Positions 18,055-26,982 of a stretch of DNA of 61,124 nt are shown piece after piece. Source of the stretch: Deltaproteobacteria bacterium (GTDB lineage Bacteria > Desulfobacterota > Desulfobacteria > Desulfobacterales > Desulfosarcinaceae). Each line of letters begins with the position of its first letter. Positions within the stretch are counted from its first letter, which is position 1. Position numbers and translations under genes: made by a program. The DNA lies in contig PDTK01000033.1 in NCBI GenBank assembly GCA_002747175.1, forward strand, positions 1-61,124, in the 5' to 3' direction. Under the pieces are notes generated by a model. That model had not been told where the DNA came from. It searched no databases and saw only the letters and a program-made list of their open reading frames with translations.

Positions 18055-19474
18055 ATGGCCGGATAATAATCGTGGGATACAATCCTTCCTTGTCACCTTC
18101 GGGATAGGGCTGAATGGTGTTGAACGAAATGTTCTGGTTGCGCTGGGCATGTCCGCGATTCTGTTTGCCGTCGAAGAATGCACCATTGGTTTCGAGTATG
18201 TGATGGATGCGTTCCTGAAAAACCGTTACGAAGCTGTTTCCGCTACCCTCGAACACCATGTTGCCTTTGCAAAGCCGGGATTTGATCTTGGAAAACTCGG
18301 CCAGACTAATGCTGTTTGACTCGAGCTCTTCTTCATCTCTCACCAGCCCCCAGACCAGGCTGCCGGGCGGAACGGTCAGCGACTTGCGTATATCGATGAT
18401 GGTATGGGGCATCACGACGCTTTCCTTGCCGATGGTCAGGCGGGCATCGGGCCGCCCGCGCAGGAAGCTGTTAAAGCCGACGAATACGTCTTTGCCCATA
18501 TTCGCTTCGATGATTTTCGCGCCATGTGCCGTAACGTTGTTGCCTTCGAGGTTGGAATTGATGATATAGCAGTTCTCTTGGGCGTTGGCGCCTTTTCCCA
18601 AGGTGGAATTTTGAAGAAAAGCCCGCTGGGCAATCAATACATTTTCACCGATTTTGGTCTTGGGCTTGATCACGGCAAAGCGATCCAGGGAGGTACTGGA
18701 AGGAATATTCACCGGCGATTCGATATTGACCACATTGAACACTTTCTGAAAGGCCTCTTTGCGGTCTTCCACGAAATCCATGAAGACTCCCTGTGGTGGG
18801 CTTCCGGGGGCAAAATAGATGTAGTTGTTCAACTGGCTGATGGGATATTGGTACATGAAATTGAAATCATCCGGTTTGCGTACCCAAACGGTTCCCGGGT
18901 CGACCCGCAGGTGGCTGATTTCACCGGCTTGTACATACGAATAGGCGCCAATCTGACAGTCCCGCATGGTTGTCAAATCCGCGGTTGAAAAAGGACCGTA
19001 ATAGCAACCATCGGAAGGGGCACCATGAATGTTGGCGTAATGCATCGAAACGGTGTCACGGATGAAAAAGCGTTCTAAGGTTTCCGGGTCATGGGAAAAG
19101 TTATGAACCAGGGTTTTGATCAGATAACTGTCGTCGATCCAAATCTCCTCGTCCTTGTCCACCGGAATGTTGAACTCCTGGTATTGAAAAAGATCACCTT
19201 TCTTTTTCAACTCGTCGCCACGGATATCGCTTTTGTAAAGCAAGGAGTTGGTCACGTTGACCATACCCAGAAAATAACTGCCGGCAAGATTCGAATGTTT
19301 GAATACCAAGTTCAGGGGATGGTGTGGTGTGATACCGTAAAACGCATAGAATTTGGTCATTTGTTCGGCGGAAATCAACTTGTCGACATATGGATTGACA
19401 TCGAAACCCAGTTCCCGAAGATTTATATTGACCCGCTGGATGATCCGATCGTACAGTTTTTCGAATTCTCTCAT
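18053..19474 (-). CDS. Left-handed beta-helix (hexapeptide-repeat) protein
   Basis: 473 residues, function unknown. The N-terminal 180 residues are mixed alpha/beta and unrecognised. From about 260 to 400 there are repeated short strands with I/V/L every six residues (VIKPKTKIGENVLIAQRAFL, NNVTAHGAKIIEANMGKDVF, ARLTIGKESVVMPHTIIDI), typical of the fold of acyl- and nucleotidyl-transferases. No catalytic His motif of a known acyltransferase was identified. ATG 19474 has GGAG 7 nt upstream and overlaps the stop of the CBS gene upstream by 4 nt, so the two are translationally coupled. Confidence 0.75.
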   Translation of the reverse strand: MREFEKLYDRIIQRVNINLRELGFDVNPYVDKLISAEQMTKFYAFYGITPHHPLNLVFKHSNLAGSYFLGMVNVTNSLLYKSDIRGDELKKKGDLFQYQEFNIPVDKDEEIWIDDSYLIKTLVHNFSHDPETLERFFIRDTVSMHYANIHGAPSDGCYYGPFSTADLTTMRDCQIGAYSYVQAGEISHLRVDPGTVWVRKPDDFNFMYQYPISQLNNYIYFAPGSPPQGVFMDFVEDRKEAFQKVFNVVNIESPVNIPSSTSLDRFAVIKPKTKIGENVLIAQRAFLQNSTLGKGANAQENCYIINSNLEGNNVTAHGAKIIEANMGKDVFVGFNSFLRGRPDARLTIGKESVVMPHTIIDIRKSLTVPPGSLVWGLVRDEEELESNSISLAEFSKIKSRLCKGNMVFEGSGNSFVTVFQERIHHILETNGAFFDGKQNRGHAQRNQNISFNTIQPYPEGDKEGLYPTIIIRP

Positions 19475-20049
19475 TCCGTCGCTCCGTCTGTTTTTTGTGA
19501 TTCAGAAGTTTTCATGGCGTGGAAGACGGCGCCAAAAACATCCGCCAGGCGTAACACGCCCACGATTTCAGTTCCCCGGGTAACCAACAGCGACAGATTG
19601 GAACCGGCGGTCAATTGGTGGACCGCCATATCCAGCGTTGTGTTTTCACTCACATATTCCCCTTCTGTGGGACGCTGCATGAAATCGGCTACATGATGTT
19701 TGGCGGCAGAAGCGTAGGCATCCAGAATCGGCGGCGACTTTTTAAGATATTCTTCTCGTAGAAGCACTACCGCTTTTCTTGAGAAACCATACTGATAGAG
19801 CTTCCGAATCTGCTCCAGGTTCTCATCTCGCGGCTCTAGTGCGTAAAGAAAATCCATTTGGCTGAGCTTGCCGACAACCCGTTTGTCTTTATCTATAATC
19901 AGAACGGCACGATGGGAATAACGGTTTTCCTGGTAAGCTTCCTGGGCGGCTTCCAGTGCAAGCACCGCTTCGAAAAGGGTGCTGCCTTCGCGAACCGTCG
20001 CATACTCTGAAATCGGTACCATTAAGTCCTTGACAATATAATTTCTCAC
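19471..20049 (-). CDS. Paired CBS-domain protein, copy 1
   Basis: 192 residues made of two CBS domains (about 1-75 and 115-190) separated by a linker. It starts at GTG 20049 with GGGAGG 6 nt upstream. It reads MRNYIVKDLMVPISEYATV, then YSHRAVLIIDKDKRVVGKL, and near the end LSLLVTRGTEIVGVLRLADVF cut across two strands. CBS pairs usually bind adenine nucleotides and regulate a partner. It is a clear paralogue of the divergent gene at 20461. It is coupled to the beta-helix gene by a 4-nt overlap. Confidence 0.88.
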   Translation of the reverse strand: MRNYIVKDLMVPISEYATVREGSTLFEAVLALEAAQEAYQENRYSHRAVLIIDKDKRVVGKLSQMDFLYALEPRDENLEQIRKLYQYGFSRKAVVLLREEYLKKSPPILDAYASAAKHHVADFMQRPTEGEYVSENTTLDMAVHQLTAGSNLSLLVTRGTEIVGVLRLADVFGAVFHAMKTSESQKTDGATE

Positions 20050-20460
20050 AAAGGGCCTCCCTTCGGCTGCGATAACGGCCGTAAAGCATCATTTGATAGC
20101 CATGCAAACCGGCCTCTATGGGGCCGCTGAACGGATGACGGCAGTCAGTGTTGTGGCCTAATTACCATGGATATGCCATCAAATCAATTGAGGCTGATAT
20201 CATATCATAAATTCGGTCAAGATGGCCATATAAATTGATAAATATTATTATTTCAAATTGTTGAACATTTTTTCCGATAGGGATCATCAGTGAAGCAGGC
20301 CCTTGTGTGCCGCCGCACGGGGTCATTCCCCCCCCTTGATCAAAACAACCCATTGTGATAGAAAATCGCCGGCGTTTCAAATTCAAAATCCCCACATATA
20401 TTCAATGCGATTTAAATGGGTTGCCAAATCCAAAGAAAATAAAAAGGAAAGGAGGAAAGA
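20050..20460. promoter_or_regulatory. Divergent intergenic region between the two CBS genes
   Basis: This 411-bp AT-rich gap separates two divergent genes and must hold the promoters for both. I could not identify a clear -35/-10 pair on either strand. There is an AT-rich stretch at 20200-20265 and a C run at 20330-20337. No gene was found in it. Confidence 0.4.
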
Positions 20461-21015
20461 TTGAGAACAAAATCGGTACAAGACCTGATGATACCCATTT
20501 CGGAATACGTGACGGTATCGCAAGACGCCACCCTCAACGAGGCCGTGGCGGCCCTGAAGCAATCCCATGCGGATTCCGATCAGGACAAATATCGCCACCG
20601 GGCCGTCCTGATCAAGGGTGCCGATCAGCAAATTATCGGCAAAATGGATCTGCATACCATTTTAAAAGCCCTGGAGCCCAAATACGAAGACATGTTCGCG
20701 GACAACGGGCCCGCGCATTTGGGTTTTACCCGCAAGTACCAAAAGGCCATGTTTGGATCTTTTAAACTGTGGCAGGACCCGATAAATCAGATCTGCGAAA
20801 AAGCCGCCCGGACCAAGGTGAGCAACTTTGTGACCCGGCCAACGGAAAACGAGATCATCGAACCGGACGCCCCATTGGGCGAAGCCGTTCATCAGCTCGT
20901 TTTGGGACGTCATCAATCTTTACTGGTCAATGAAGGCCGTAAAATCATAGGTATTTTGCGGCTCACCGATGTCTTTGAAACCTTGATCGATATGATTTTT
21001 GCCTGCGAAATATAA
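20461..21015 (+). CDS. Paired CBS-domain protein, copy 2
   Basis: 184 residues with two CBS domains, paralogous to the minus-strand copy (shared VQDLMIPISEYVTV start, KYRHRAVLI, RPTE linker end, AVHQL, IIGILRLTDVF). The start is TTG 20461, preceded by a near-perfect AAAGGAGG site. The first ATG in frame would cut off the first strand, so TTG is well supported. It lies 54 nt upstream of the SLC13-type transporter gene, suggesting that it regulates the transporter or is coexpressed with it. Confidence 0.88.
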   Translation: MRTKSVQDLMIPISEYVTVSQDATLNEAVAALKQSHADSDQDKYRHRAVLIKGADQQIIGKMDLHTILKALEPKYEDMFADNGPAHLGFTRKYQKAMFGSFKLWQDPINQICEKAARTKVSNFVTRPTENEIIEPDAPLGEAVHQLVLGRHQSLLVNEGRKIIGILRLTDVFETLIDMIFACEI

Positions 21016-21069
21016 CCGACGATTCAGTCCATCTGGATGGATAAAAAAATGCAAGAGAGGAGTTCATAG

Positions 21070-22557
21070 ATGAGTAACGATGCAGCTGCTGATCCAGCGG
21101 TCGGACTTAGTTGGCAGAAATACCTTTTCATGGCCATAGGAATAACTCTGTTCGTAATCGTTTACTATTCGCCGCCCTGGCCGGATGCCATTGACCCCCA
21201 CGGAAAAGCGTTTGCGCTGTCTACGGAGGGCAAAGGCGCCCTGGCGGTGTTTTTGCTGGCTGCCACCTGGTGGGTGTTCGAGGTGGTGCCCATCGGTGTA
21301 ACCAGTCTGACCATCGGGATCCTTCAGGTACTCTTCTTCATCCGTCCGGCCAAGGATGCCTTCAAGGATTTCATGGACCCCAGCGTCCTGTTCATTTTCG
21401 GATCCATCGTGGTGGGCCTGGTGTTCACCAAGACCGGCTTGACCCGCCGCATAGCTTACAAAATGTTAACGATTGTAGGAGAACGCACCTCCATGATCTA
21501 TCTGGGGTGTTTCGTGCTCACCGCATTGCTGACCCATATTATGGCCCATACGGCAGTTGCCGCCACCATTTACCCGCTGCTGGTGGCCATATACGCCATG
21601 TACGATGAAGGCGACAAACCCACCAAGTTCGGTAAAGGACTTTTTATGGGTATGGCCTATGTTGCCGGTGCCGGATCCATCGTCACCCTGCTGGGAGCCG
21701 CCCGCGGTGCCGTAGCACTGGGTTTTTACAACGAAGTCGCCGGCAAAACCGTCGGATTCTTCGAATTGAGCTACTACATGTTCCCCATCGGTTGGCTGAT
21801 GACCTTTATCCTGTGGGGCTTTTTCATGGTGGTCATGAAACCGGAGAAATCGACCATCCCGGGCTTGCGGGAAAAGGCCAAAAGATTGAGCATTGAAATG
21901 GGCTCCGTCACCAGGAGTGAGATCATCGCGGCAGTCATCGTCGGCGCCGCCATTTTGGTCCTGGGCATCTCGGCGGTCATGAAATCCACCGTCCCCGATT
22001 TCGTCCCACCCCACAAGACCGCCGTCCTGTTGACGTCCACGGTTCTTTTTTTCGCCACTGGCCTGTTGGACATCAATGACCTGGAAGAGATCCCCTGGAA
22101 CATCATCCTGTTGTTCGCCGGTGCCATGAGCATCGGTTTCTGCCTCTGGCAGACCGGCGCCGCCGAGTGGATGGCCGTCAACTGGCTAACCATGTTCAAA
22201 GAATCCAGCGGATTTGTCTTCATCATGAGCATTGCCTTTTTTGTCATGATAATGACCAACTTCATCATGAATGTGGCGGCCATCGCCATCTCCCTGCCGG
22301 TGGCGCTGGTCATCGCGCCCTATCTGGGGGTTGCCGGTGAAGTCATCGTATTTGCTTCCCTGGTTGTGGCCGGTATGCCTTTCGTTCTTCTGGTGGGAGC
22401 GGCGCCCAATGCCATCGCCTACGATTCCAAACAATTCACCACCGGAGAATTTTTTCTGTGGGGCATCCCGGCCAGTATAATCCTGATGCTCGTCACCGCC
22501 TTTGCAGTCAAGGTGCTGTGGCCCATCATGGGTATGCCGACCACAACGGGCGGTTGA
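21070..22557 (+). CDS. SLC13/DASS-family anion transporter
   Basis: 495 residues with about 11-13 hydrophobic segments, a sodium-coupled divalent anion symporter of the DASS (SLC13) family. Typical features are WWVFEVVPIGVTSLTIGIL near 75, two re-entrant-type repeats including THIMAHTAVAATIYPLLVAI near 155-175, and MTNFIMNVAAIAISLPVALV near 395-415. Family substrates are dicarboxylates, citrate or sulfate. In sulfate reducers some members are proposed sulfate importers, which would fit here but is unproven. GAGG lies about 9 nt before ATG. It follows CBS copy 2 on the same strand. Confidence 0.88.
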   Translation: MSNDAAADPAVGLSWQKYLFMAIGITLFVIVYYSPPWPDAIDPHGKAFALSTEGKGALAVFLLAATWWVFEVVPIGVTSLTIGILQVLFFIRPAKDAFKDFMDPSVLFIFGSIVVGLVFTKTGLTRRIAYKMLTIVGERTSMIYLGCFVLTALLTHIMAHTAVAATIYPLLVAIYAMYDEGDKPTKFGKGLFMGMAYVAGAGSIVTLLGAARGAVALGFYNEVAGKTVGFFELSYYMFPIGWLMTFILWGFFMVVMKPEKSTIPGLREKAKRLSIEMGSVTRSEIIAAVIVGAAILVLGISAVMKSTVPDFVPPHKTAVLLTSTVLFFATGLLDINDLEEIPWNIILLFAGAMSIGFCLWQTGAAEWMAVNWLTMFKESSGFVFIMSIAFFVMIMTNFIMNVAAIAISLPVALVIAPYLGVAGEVIVFASLVVAGMPFVLLVGAAPNAIAYDSKQFTTGEFFLWGIPASIILMLVTAFAVKVLWPIMGMPTTTGG

Positions 22558-22612
22558 TCCCACAAGATCCAACTTCGCGTCGCCGACTTCGGCCGGTCTG
22601 AAGACTGAAAAT

Positions 22613-22656
22613 GGAGCGGTCTTGCCCACGATGATCAAGGCAAGGCCGCTCCGTTT
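22613..22656 (+). terminator. Hairpin terminator after the transporter gene
   Basis: A 14-bp near-perfect stem (22613-22626 with 22639-22652) followed by GTTTAAAA. The T run is short, so termination may be moderate. Confidence 0.6.
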
Positions 22657-22743
22657 AAAAATGGGGATTAAATGAATCGGCCCGAATGTGCCGGGCGTGC
22701 GTGGTTTTTCAAGACGCATCAACGATTGCAGTGGTCAAGGAAT

Positions 22744-23532
22744 TCACTCTCTGGATGGCACCTCACCCTGGGTGATAGATGCATAAGCACTATGGTTATG
22801 GATGGATTCAAAATTTTCGGCGCTAACGGAAAACCAGGTGATATTGTCATCGGCATTCAGACGTTCGGCGATGTCCCGAACAACATCCTCAACGAATTTC
22901 GGGTTGCCGAAGCCTTTTTCGGTGACGTACTTTTCATCCACCCGTTTCAACACGGAAAAAACATCACATGAGGCGCAGAATTCTACCAGCTGGATCATAT
23001 CCTCAAGCCAGATGAATTTCTTAAAACGGGTCTTCAATTGGACGATGCCCCGCTGGTTGTGGGCGCCATGATCCGAAATCTCCTTAGAGCAGGGACACAC
23101 CGAAGAAATGGGTACATTGACCTCGGAGACCAGATCCATCTCGTTGTGGGAATTGCTGGATCCGATGATCCGGCAGTCGTAATCCATCATCCCGGGTGCA
23201 TTACTGACCGGGGCCTGCTTTTCGATGAAATAAGGGAAACTCACCTCGATATGGGCCGAAGCCGCATCAAGCGTCTGTTTCATGGCCTCAAGCAGGGCTG
23301 AAAATTTATATAGGGATATCTCCGGTTTCAACATGTGCAGCATCTCGACGAAACGGCTCATGTGGGTGCCCTTGTACTCTTGAGGCAGGTCCACATACAT
23401 GTTGATGGATGCAATGGTACTTTGTGACCCTTCACGGCGGTCTTTGACCCGAATGGGGTATCGCAGGTTTTTGATCCCCACCTTATCAATGGGAATGTTG
23501 CGGTGATCGCGCTGACTCTGCACATCTTTCAT
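22744..23532 (-). CDS. folE2: GTP cyclohydrolase IB (FolE2)
   Basis: 262 residues of the FolE2/MptA family, making 7,8-dihydroneopterin triphosphate from GTP for folate or queuosine-type pathways, with non-zinc metals tolerated. The family motif with the conserved Cys is SSVCPCSKEISDHGAHNQRG near 140-159. Other matches are VGIKNLRYP and the conserved Glu region HIEVSFPYFIEK. Start chosen at ATG 23532, with AGGTGGGG upstream, over 23553. It lies downstream of the TtcA-like gene on the minus strand. Confidence 0.93.
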   Translation of the reverse strand: MKDVQSQRDHRNIPIDKVGIKNLRYPIRVKDRREGSQSTIASINMYVDLPQEYKGTHMSRFVEMLHMLKPEISLYKFSALLEAMKQTLDAASAHIEVSFPYFIEKQAPVSNAPGMMDYDCRIIGSSNSHNEMDLVSEVNVPISSVCPCSKEISDHGAHNQRGIVQLKTRFKKFIWLEDMIQLVEFCASCDVFSVLKRVDEKYVTEKGFGNPKFVEDVVRDIAERLNADDNITWFSVSAENFESIHNHSAYASITQGEVPSRE

Positions 23533-23578
23533 GGTCGCCCCACCTGACGGCATGCATAATGCGTTGTTGGTATGTTAA

Positions 23579-23604
23579 CAATTACCCATTTCTGGGTAGA
23601 TACC
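23579..23604. repeat. Degenerate half copy of the palindromic repeat P1
   Basis: The stretch CAATTACCCATTTCTGGGTAGATACC aligns with the centre and right arm of the full P1 copies with several mismatches. It lies between the TtcA-like and folE2 genes. Its weak similarity means it may be chance. Confidence 0.3.
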
Positions 23605-23607
23605 GGG

Positions 23608-24390
23608 TTATTTTAGTAGATAATCCATCTTTACATGACTCATGGCCCGATAAATGTTTCCTTTGATTTTCCGGTTGGAACGGTACAGCCTTTCAAGCAT
23701 ATCTTTTATTTCCGAACGTTTGGTGGCTCCCGACGAGGGGCATGGATTTACCAGCCGGGGAAATTGCAGCCGCTGCGCAAATCGCTGGATGCTGCTTTCG
23801 TCGACCATGGCCAGAGGCCTGATAACGGTGAACGCCCCTTTGAAAAACGTCTGCCGGGGCACCATGGTGCTGATCTCTCCGGCATAGCATATATTCAAAA
23901 ACAACGTCTCGATAATATCATCTTTCGTATGGCCCAGGGCCAATTTGGTGCAGCCCAACTCGTCGGCTATCTCGAACAGCCGCTTGCGCCGCATCCGGGC
24001 ACACAGAAAACACGGGTTCTCCCGATTCTCATCGCTATGTGCGACGATGCCGTGATCAGTGAAATCAACCGTCAACGAAAGGCCCAGATCCTTACAAAAG
24101 CCCTTCAGGATGTTACCGAACCCGCCGGCGAAGCCGGGGTCTACGTAAACTGGGAACAGATCGTAATGAATCGGAATCCGCTTCAAGCGATCCGCCAGGG
24201 TCCATAACAGCGTCAAACTGTCTTTACCGCCGGAAAGCCCCACGACCAAACGATCCCCCGCTTCGAGCATCTCATAGCGATGGATAGCTTTGCCCACCAG
24301 CGTGTTGAGCGCCTTGTATGAATAGCTGTGCCGGGGCAATGCAACGTTTCCTGGAAGGCCCTTGATAGGTGTCGGTTCAAAAATGGGCAA
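23608..24390 (-). CDS. ttcA: TtcA-family tRNA sulfur-transfer ATPase
   Basis: About 260 residues. The PP-loop SGGKDS is at 53-58 and binds ATP. The CxxC pair is at about 127/130 (CFLCARMRRKRL), with a third Cys near 217 (NPCPSSG). These are the three Cys that hold a 4Fe-4S cluster in TtcA, which thiolates C32 of certain tRNAs. The TtcA family also has members with other tRNA targets, so the substrate is not fixed. The TTG at 24390 lacks a ribosome site; an internal TTG near 24333, preceded by AGGA, is an alternative start. Confidence 0.85.
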   Translation of the reverse strand: MPIFEPTPIKGLPGNVALPRHSYSYKALNTLVGKAIHRYEMLEAGDRLVVGLSGGKDSLTLLWTLADRLKRIPIHYDLFPVYVDPGFAGGFGNILKGFCKDLGLSLTVDFTDHGIVAHSDENRENPCFLCARMRRKRLFEIADELGCTKLALGHTKDDIIETLFLNICYAGEISTMVPRQTFFKGAFTVIRPLAMVDESSIQRFAQRLQFPRLVNPCPSSGATKRSEIKDMLERLYRSNRKIKGNIYRAMSHVKMDYLLK

Positions 24391-24493
24391 ATGGGGTCGA
24401 GATCAAGGCTCTCGCCCTAATTTTTATCTCGGTTTTACCGCAGTCATGGGGATTGATATGCCGAGGATAAAAATTTCGTATGACGCAGATAGC

Positions 24494-24522
24494 GGGCAAA
24501 TTGCCCATTTCCGGATGAGCCC
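24494..24522 (-). repeat. Half copy of the palindromic repeat P1
   Basis: In reverse complement this reads GGGCTCATCCGGAAATGGGC followed by AATTTGCCC, matching the left arm and centre of the P1 copies. It lies in the 266-bp gap between rpoZ and the TtcA-like gene. The same gap holds an imperfect inverted repeat (about 24419-24433 with 24462-24476). Confidence 0.55.
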
Positions 24523-24656
24523 TTGATAGTGTCGTAAAAAGTCGCCCGGTTATGATTCCTTGGGCGTGAATCTATAAATATCTGACAATAATGGGTCCCT
24601 GCCTGCGCGGGGACGGCAACAAACCAGCATTTTCGACTTTTACGGATTTATCACGA

Positions 24657-24857
24657 CTAAGACTCAACGTTGTTTTTTTCAGTGACCTTGCCGGCGGCAA
24701 TCTCTCTGAGGGCCACTACGATATCTTCATTTTTGGGAGAGCTGACCAGATATTCAGAACCTTCCCGAATTTGCCTGACCCGGGCCGCCGCCATATGCAC
24801 CAGCTTGAATCGGTTGGGTACTTTATCCAGACAATCTTCAACGGTAATACGTGCCAC
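24657..24857 (-). CDS. rpoZ: RNA polymerase omega subunit
   Basis: 66 residues, the small subunit that helps assemble beta-prime into core polymerase. The signature is MARITVEDCLDKVPNRFKLV, then AAARVRQI and VVALREIAAGK. It lies 14 nt downstream of greA on the minus strand; the usual spoT/gmk partners are not here. Confidence 0.94.
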   Translation of the reverse strand: MARITVEDCLDKVPNRFKLVHMAAARVRQIREGSEYLVSSPKNEDIVVALREIAAGKVTEKNNVES

Positions 24858-24871
24858 GATAAACCTCCTGT

Positions 24872-25339
24872 TTACAATATCTCGACGAGCTCATAGACTC
24901 TTTTTCCGCCCGGTGCATTGAGAACAATCTCCTCACCGGGTTTTTTACCGATAATCGCTTTGCCCAAGGGAGAAATCACCGATATGCGTCCCTTTTCGAT
25001 GTCAGACTCTTCCGGGCCGACGAGCTGGTATTCCACGTCCTCACCGGTATCGATATTTTCCAGCACCACCGTACAGGCAAATACCGCGCGGTCTTTTGGC
25101 AGATTATCGACATCGATAATTTCCGCATTACCCAGTTTATATCCCAGTTCGCTGACCCGCCCTTCAATAAATCCCTGCCGCTCTTTAGCGGCATCGTACT
25201 CGGCATTTTCACTGAGATCTCCATGGGAACGCGCCTCTTCAATGGCCCGAATGACCTGGGGCCGCTCAACGGATTTGAGGTGTTCCAGCTCTTTTTTCAA
25301 TGCCTGGTACCCCTCTCGGGTCATGGGTATTCTTTCCAA
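24872..25339 (-). CDS. greA: Transcription elongation factor GreA
   Basis: 155 residues, the family length. The N-terminal coiled coil includes the acidic tip residues in ARSHGDLSENAEYDAAKERQ near 37-56, which stimulates transcript cleavage in backtracked polymerase. The C-terminal FKBP-like domain ends GGKRVYELVEIL. It is the first gene of greA-rpoZ. Confidence 0.96.
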   Translation of the reverse strand: MERIPMTREGYQALKKELEHLKSVERPQVIRAIEEARSHGDLSENAEYDAAKERQGFIEGRVSELGYKLGNAEIIDVDNLPKDRAVFACTVVLENIDTGEDVEYQLVGPEESDIEKGRISVISPLGKAIIGKKPGEEIVLNAPGGKRVYELVEIL

Positions 25340-25390
25340 TGCGTGACTCCTAAACGATTCTCGGTTACATTGATCTTGTTGACGTTAAAA

Positions 25391-25425
25391 AAATAGATCC
25401 CCACGGCAATGGCCGTTGGGGACAT
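25391..25425 (-). terminator. Intrinsic terminator downstream of psd
   Basis: On the minus strand a 9-10-bp stem with one bulge is followed by CTATTTTTTTAAC. It lies between psd and greA. Confidence 0.7.
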
Positions 25426-25539
25426 TATGAGTTGCCGAGGCTATTGAAGGGGCTGTGTCAGTGTTTCTGCAGCTTTCTCTTTAACAAGACAGCCCGTTGC
25501 CAAGGGTAAAAAAGGGGCGCCATGTCGGTTCTCCATATA

Positions 25540-26208
25540 CTACCAGTTCCCGAGGACACTGCTGCCGGCGCTGACTTTATCCCCGACAGATACACGAATA
25601 TCCACTTCACGGGGCAGATAGATATCCAGTCGTGAACCGAAACAGATCAAACCGAATCGTTGGCCGCGTCCCATTGTATCGCCCGGCTGTACCCGGCAGA
25701 TGATTCGACGGGCGACCAGGCCGGCGATTTGAACGAAACCGATCTGTTTTCCGTTCGGGCATTCCAGAATCAACGCATTGTGTTCGTTGTCCGAGGATGC
25801 CTTGTCCAAATTGGCGGAAAAAAATTTTCCCGGATGGTAATTCACCTCTCGGATGGTCCCCTCATGGGGGATCCGATTGACATGCACGTTGAATACAGAC
25901 ATGAACACGCTGATGCGGTTGCATGGACCCGCAAAGTGGGGCGTCTGTTCCACCGGCTCAATCTTTATCACTTTTCCGTCAGCCGGAGAGACGATTTGCC
26001 CGTCGGCAGTCGGGATCAAACGGTCCGGATCTCTGAAAAAGTAGCAGATAAAACCGGTCACCAGCAGGCCCAGAATCGACAGCACCCCGATGCCAAGCAA
26101 AGCGAACACGGCGGTAGCAAAGGCTGCGGCACCGATAAACGCCCATCCCGCCCTGGCGATGGGAAATGCGGTCTGGCTGGGTGGATCCGACCACTTCATT
26201 TGGTTCAT
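25540..26208 (-). CDS. psd: Phosphatidylserine decarboxylase proenzyme
   Basis: 222 residues, the short PSD type. It makes phosphatidylethanolamine from phosphatidylserine at the membrane. Near the N-terminus are two hydrophobic segments (FIGAAAFATAVFALLGIGVL and ILGLLVTGFICYFF), then FRDPDR. The self-cleavage site that yields the pyruvoyl cofactor is in SAGSSVLGNW near the C-terminus, with GSS in place of LGST. The catalytic HVNRIPHEG region is present. No pssA neighbour is seen. Confidence 0.93.
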   Translation of the reverse strand: MNQMKWSDPPSQTAFPIARAGWAFIGAAAFATAVFALLGIGVLSILGLLVTGFICYFFRDPDRLIPTADGQIVSPADGKVIKIEPVEQTPHFAGPCNRISVFMSVFNVHVNRIPHEGTIREVNYHPGKFFSANLDKASSDNEHNALILECPNGKQIGFVQIAGLVARRIICRVQPGDTMGRGQRFGLICFGSRLDIYLPREVDIRVSVGDKVSAGSSVLGNW

Positions 26209-26295
26209 TTTATGCTCCCCGGCGACGCATGATCCCGGTTAAGACTATCTTCAACCCTTTTAAAGGCTTATCTATATCTAACCCCAATCCTCATG

Positions 26296-26982
26296 TCAAC
26301 AGTTGACGGCCTTTTGAATCTGGGCATCGCTTTTACGGATATAATCCGGAATCAGCCCATTGACAGGATCCGTATCGTTTCGTCGGAAACGTTCCAGGGC
26401 CAGCAAACCAACCGACGCTGCCCGTATCACATGCAAGGGGTCGTCGGCCACATGAATCTGCGGGCAGCAGTCCTTGAACAGGTCCCGGTATAATTGCGCG
26501 CCGGAACCGACCAGCAGGGAACCTGGTGCAATGGTCCGCATGGCTGTCTCCGGGGCACACACCGATACCGCCTCAGATGGCTCAAATTCATTGGAACCCT
26601 TTTTGAATACGGTCCAGTAGACCTCCCCCCGCCTGGCGTCGATCATGGGAATCACCGGCCCATCCCAATTGGACAAAGGGTGGGTCAGGGCCGCCAGACT
26701 GCTGACGCCCACCACCGGCTTGCAGGTGGCCACAGCGAGGCCCTTGACCGTGCTGATGCCGATGCGCAACCCGGTGAAGGTTCCCGGACCGCTCGTAACC
26801 GCAAAACCGTCAAGATCCGTTAAACGGAAACGGCAGGCTGCCAGGGTCTGATCGATCATCTCCATAAGATGGCGCGAATGGGTGTTGCCCGCTGTGTAAA
26901 TGCATTCAAACTGCAACTGCCGATTTTCGAGCAGGGCGACGGAACAACTGGCCGTGGACGTGTCGATGGCCAGCATCTTCAT
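26296..26982 (-). CDS. tsaB: tRNA threonylcarbamoyl-adenosine biosynthesis protein TsaB
   Basis: 228 residues of the ASKHA fold, the partner that scaffolds TsaD in making t6A at position 37 of ANN-reading tRNAs. The start MKMLAIDTSTASCSVALLE and the GPGTFTGLRIGISTVKGLA motif near 65-83 are diagnostic. The start overlaps the lon stop by 4 nt (ATGA), so it is coupled to lon. Confidence 0.92.
   Translation of the reverse strand: MKMLAIDTSTASCSVALLENRQLQFECIYTAGNTHSRHLMEMIDQTLAACRFRLTDLDGFAVTSGPGTFTGLRIGISTVKGLAVATCKPVVGVSSLAALTHPLSNWDGPVIPMIDARRGEVYWTVFKKGSNEFEPSEAVSVCAPETAMRTIAPGSLLVGSGAQLYRDLFKDCCPQIHVADDPLHVIRAASVGLLALERFRRNDTDPVNGLIPDYIRKSDAQIQKAVNC

Noticed and set aside
22672..22971. 99-residue plus-strand ORF opposite folE2
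   Set aside because: Antisense to a confident gene and without motif.
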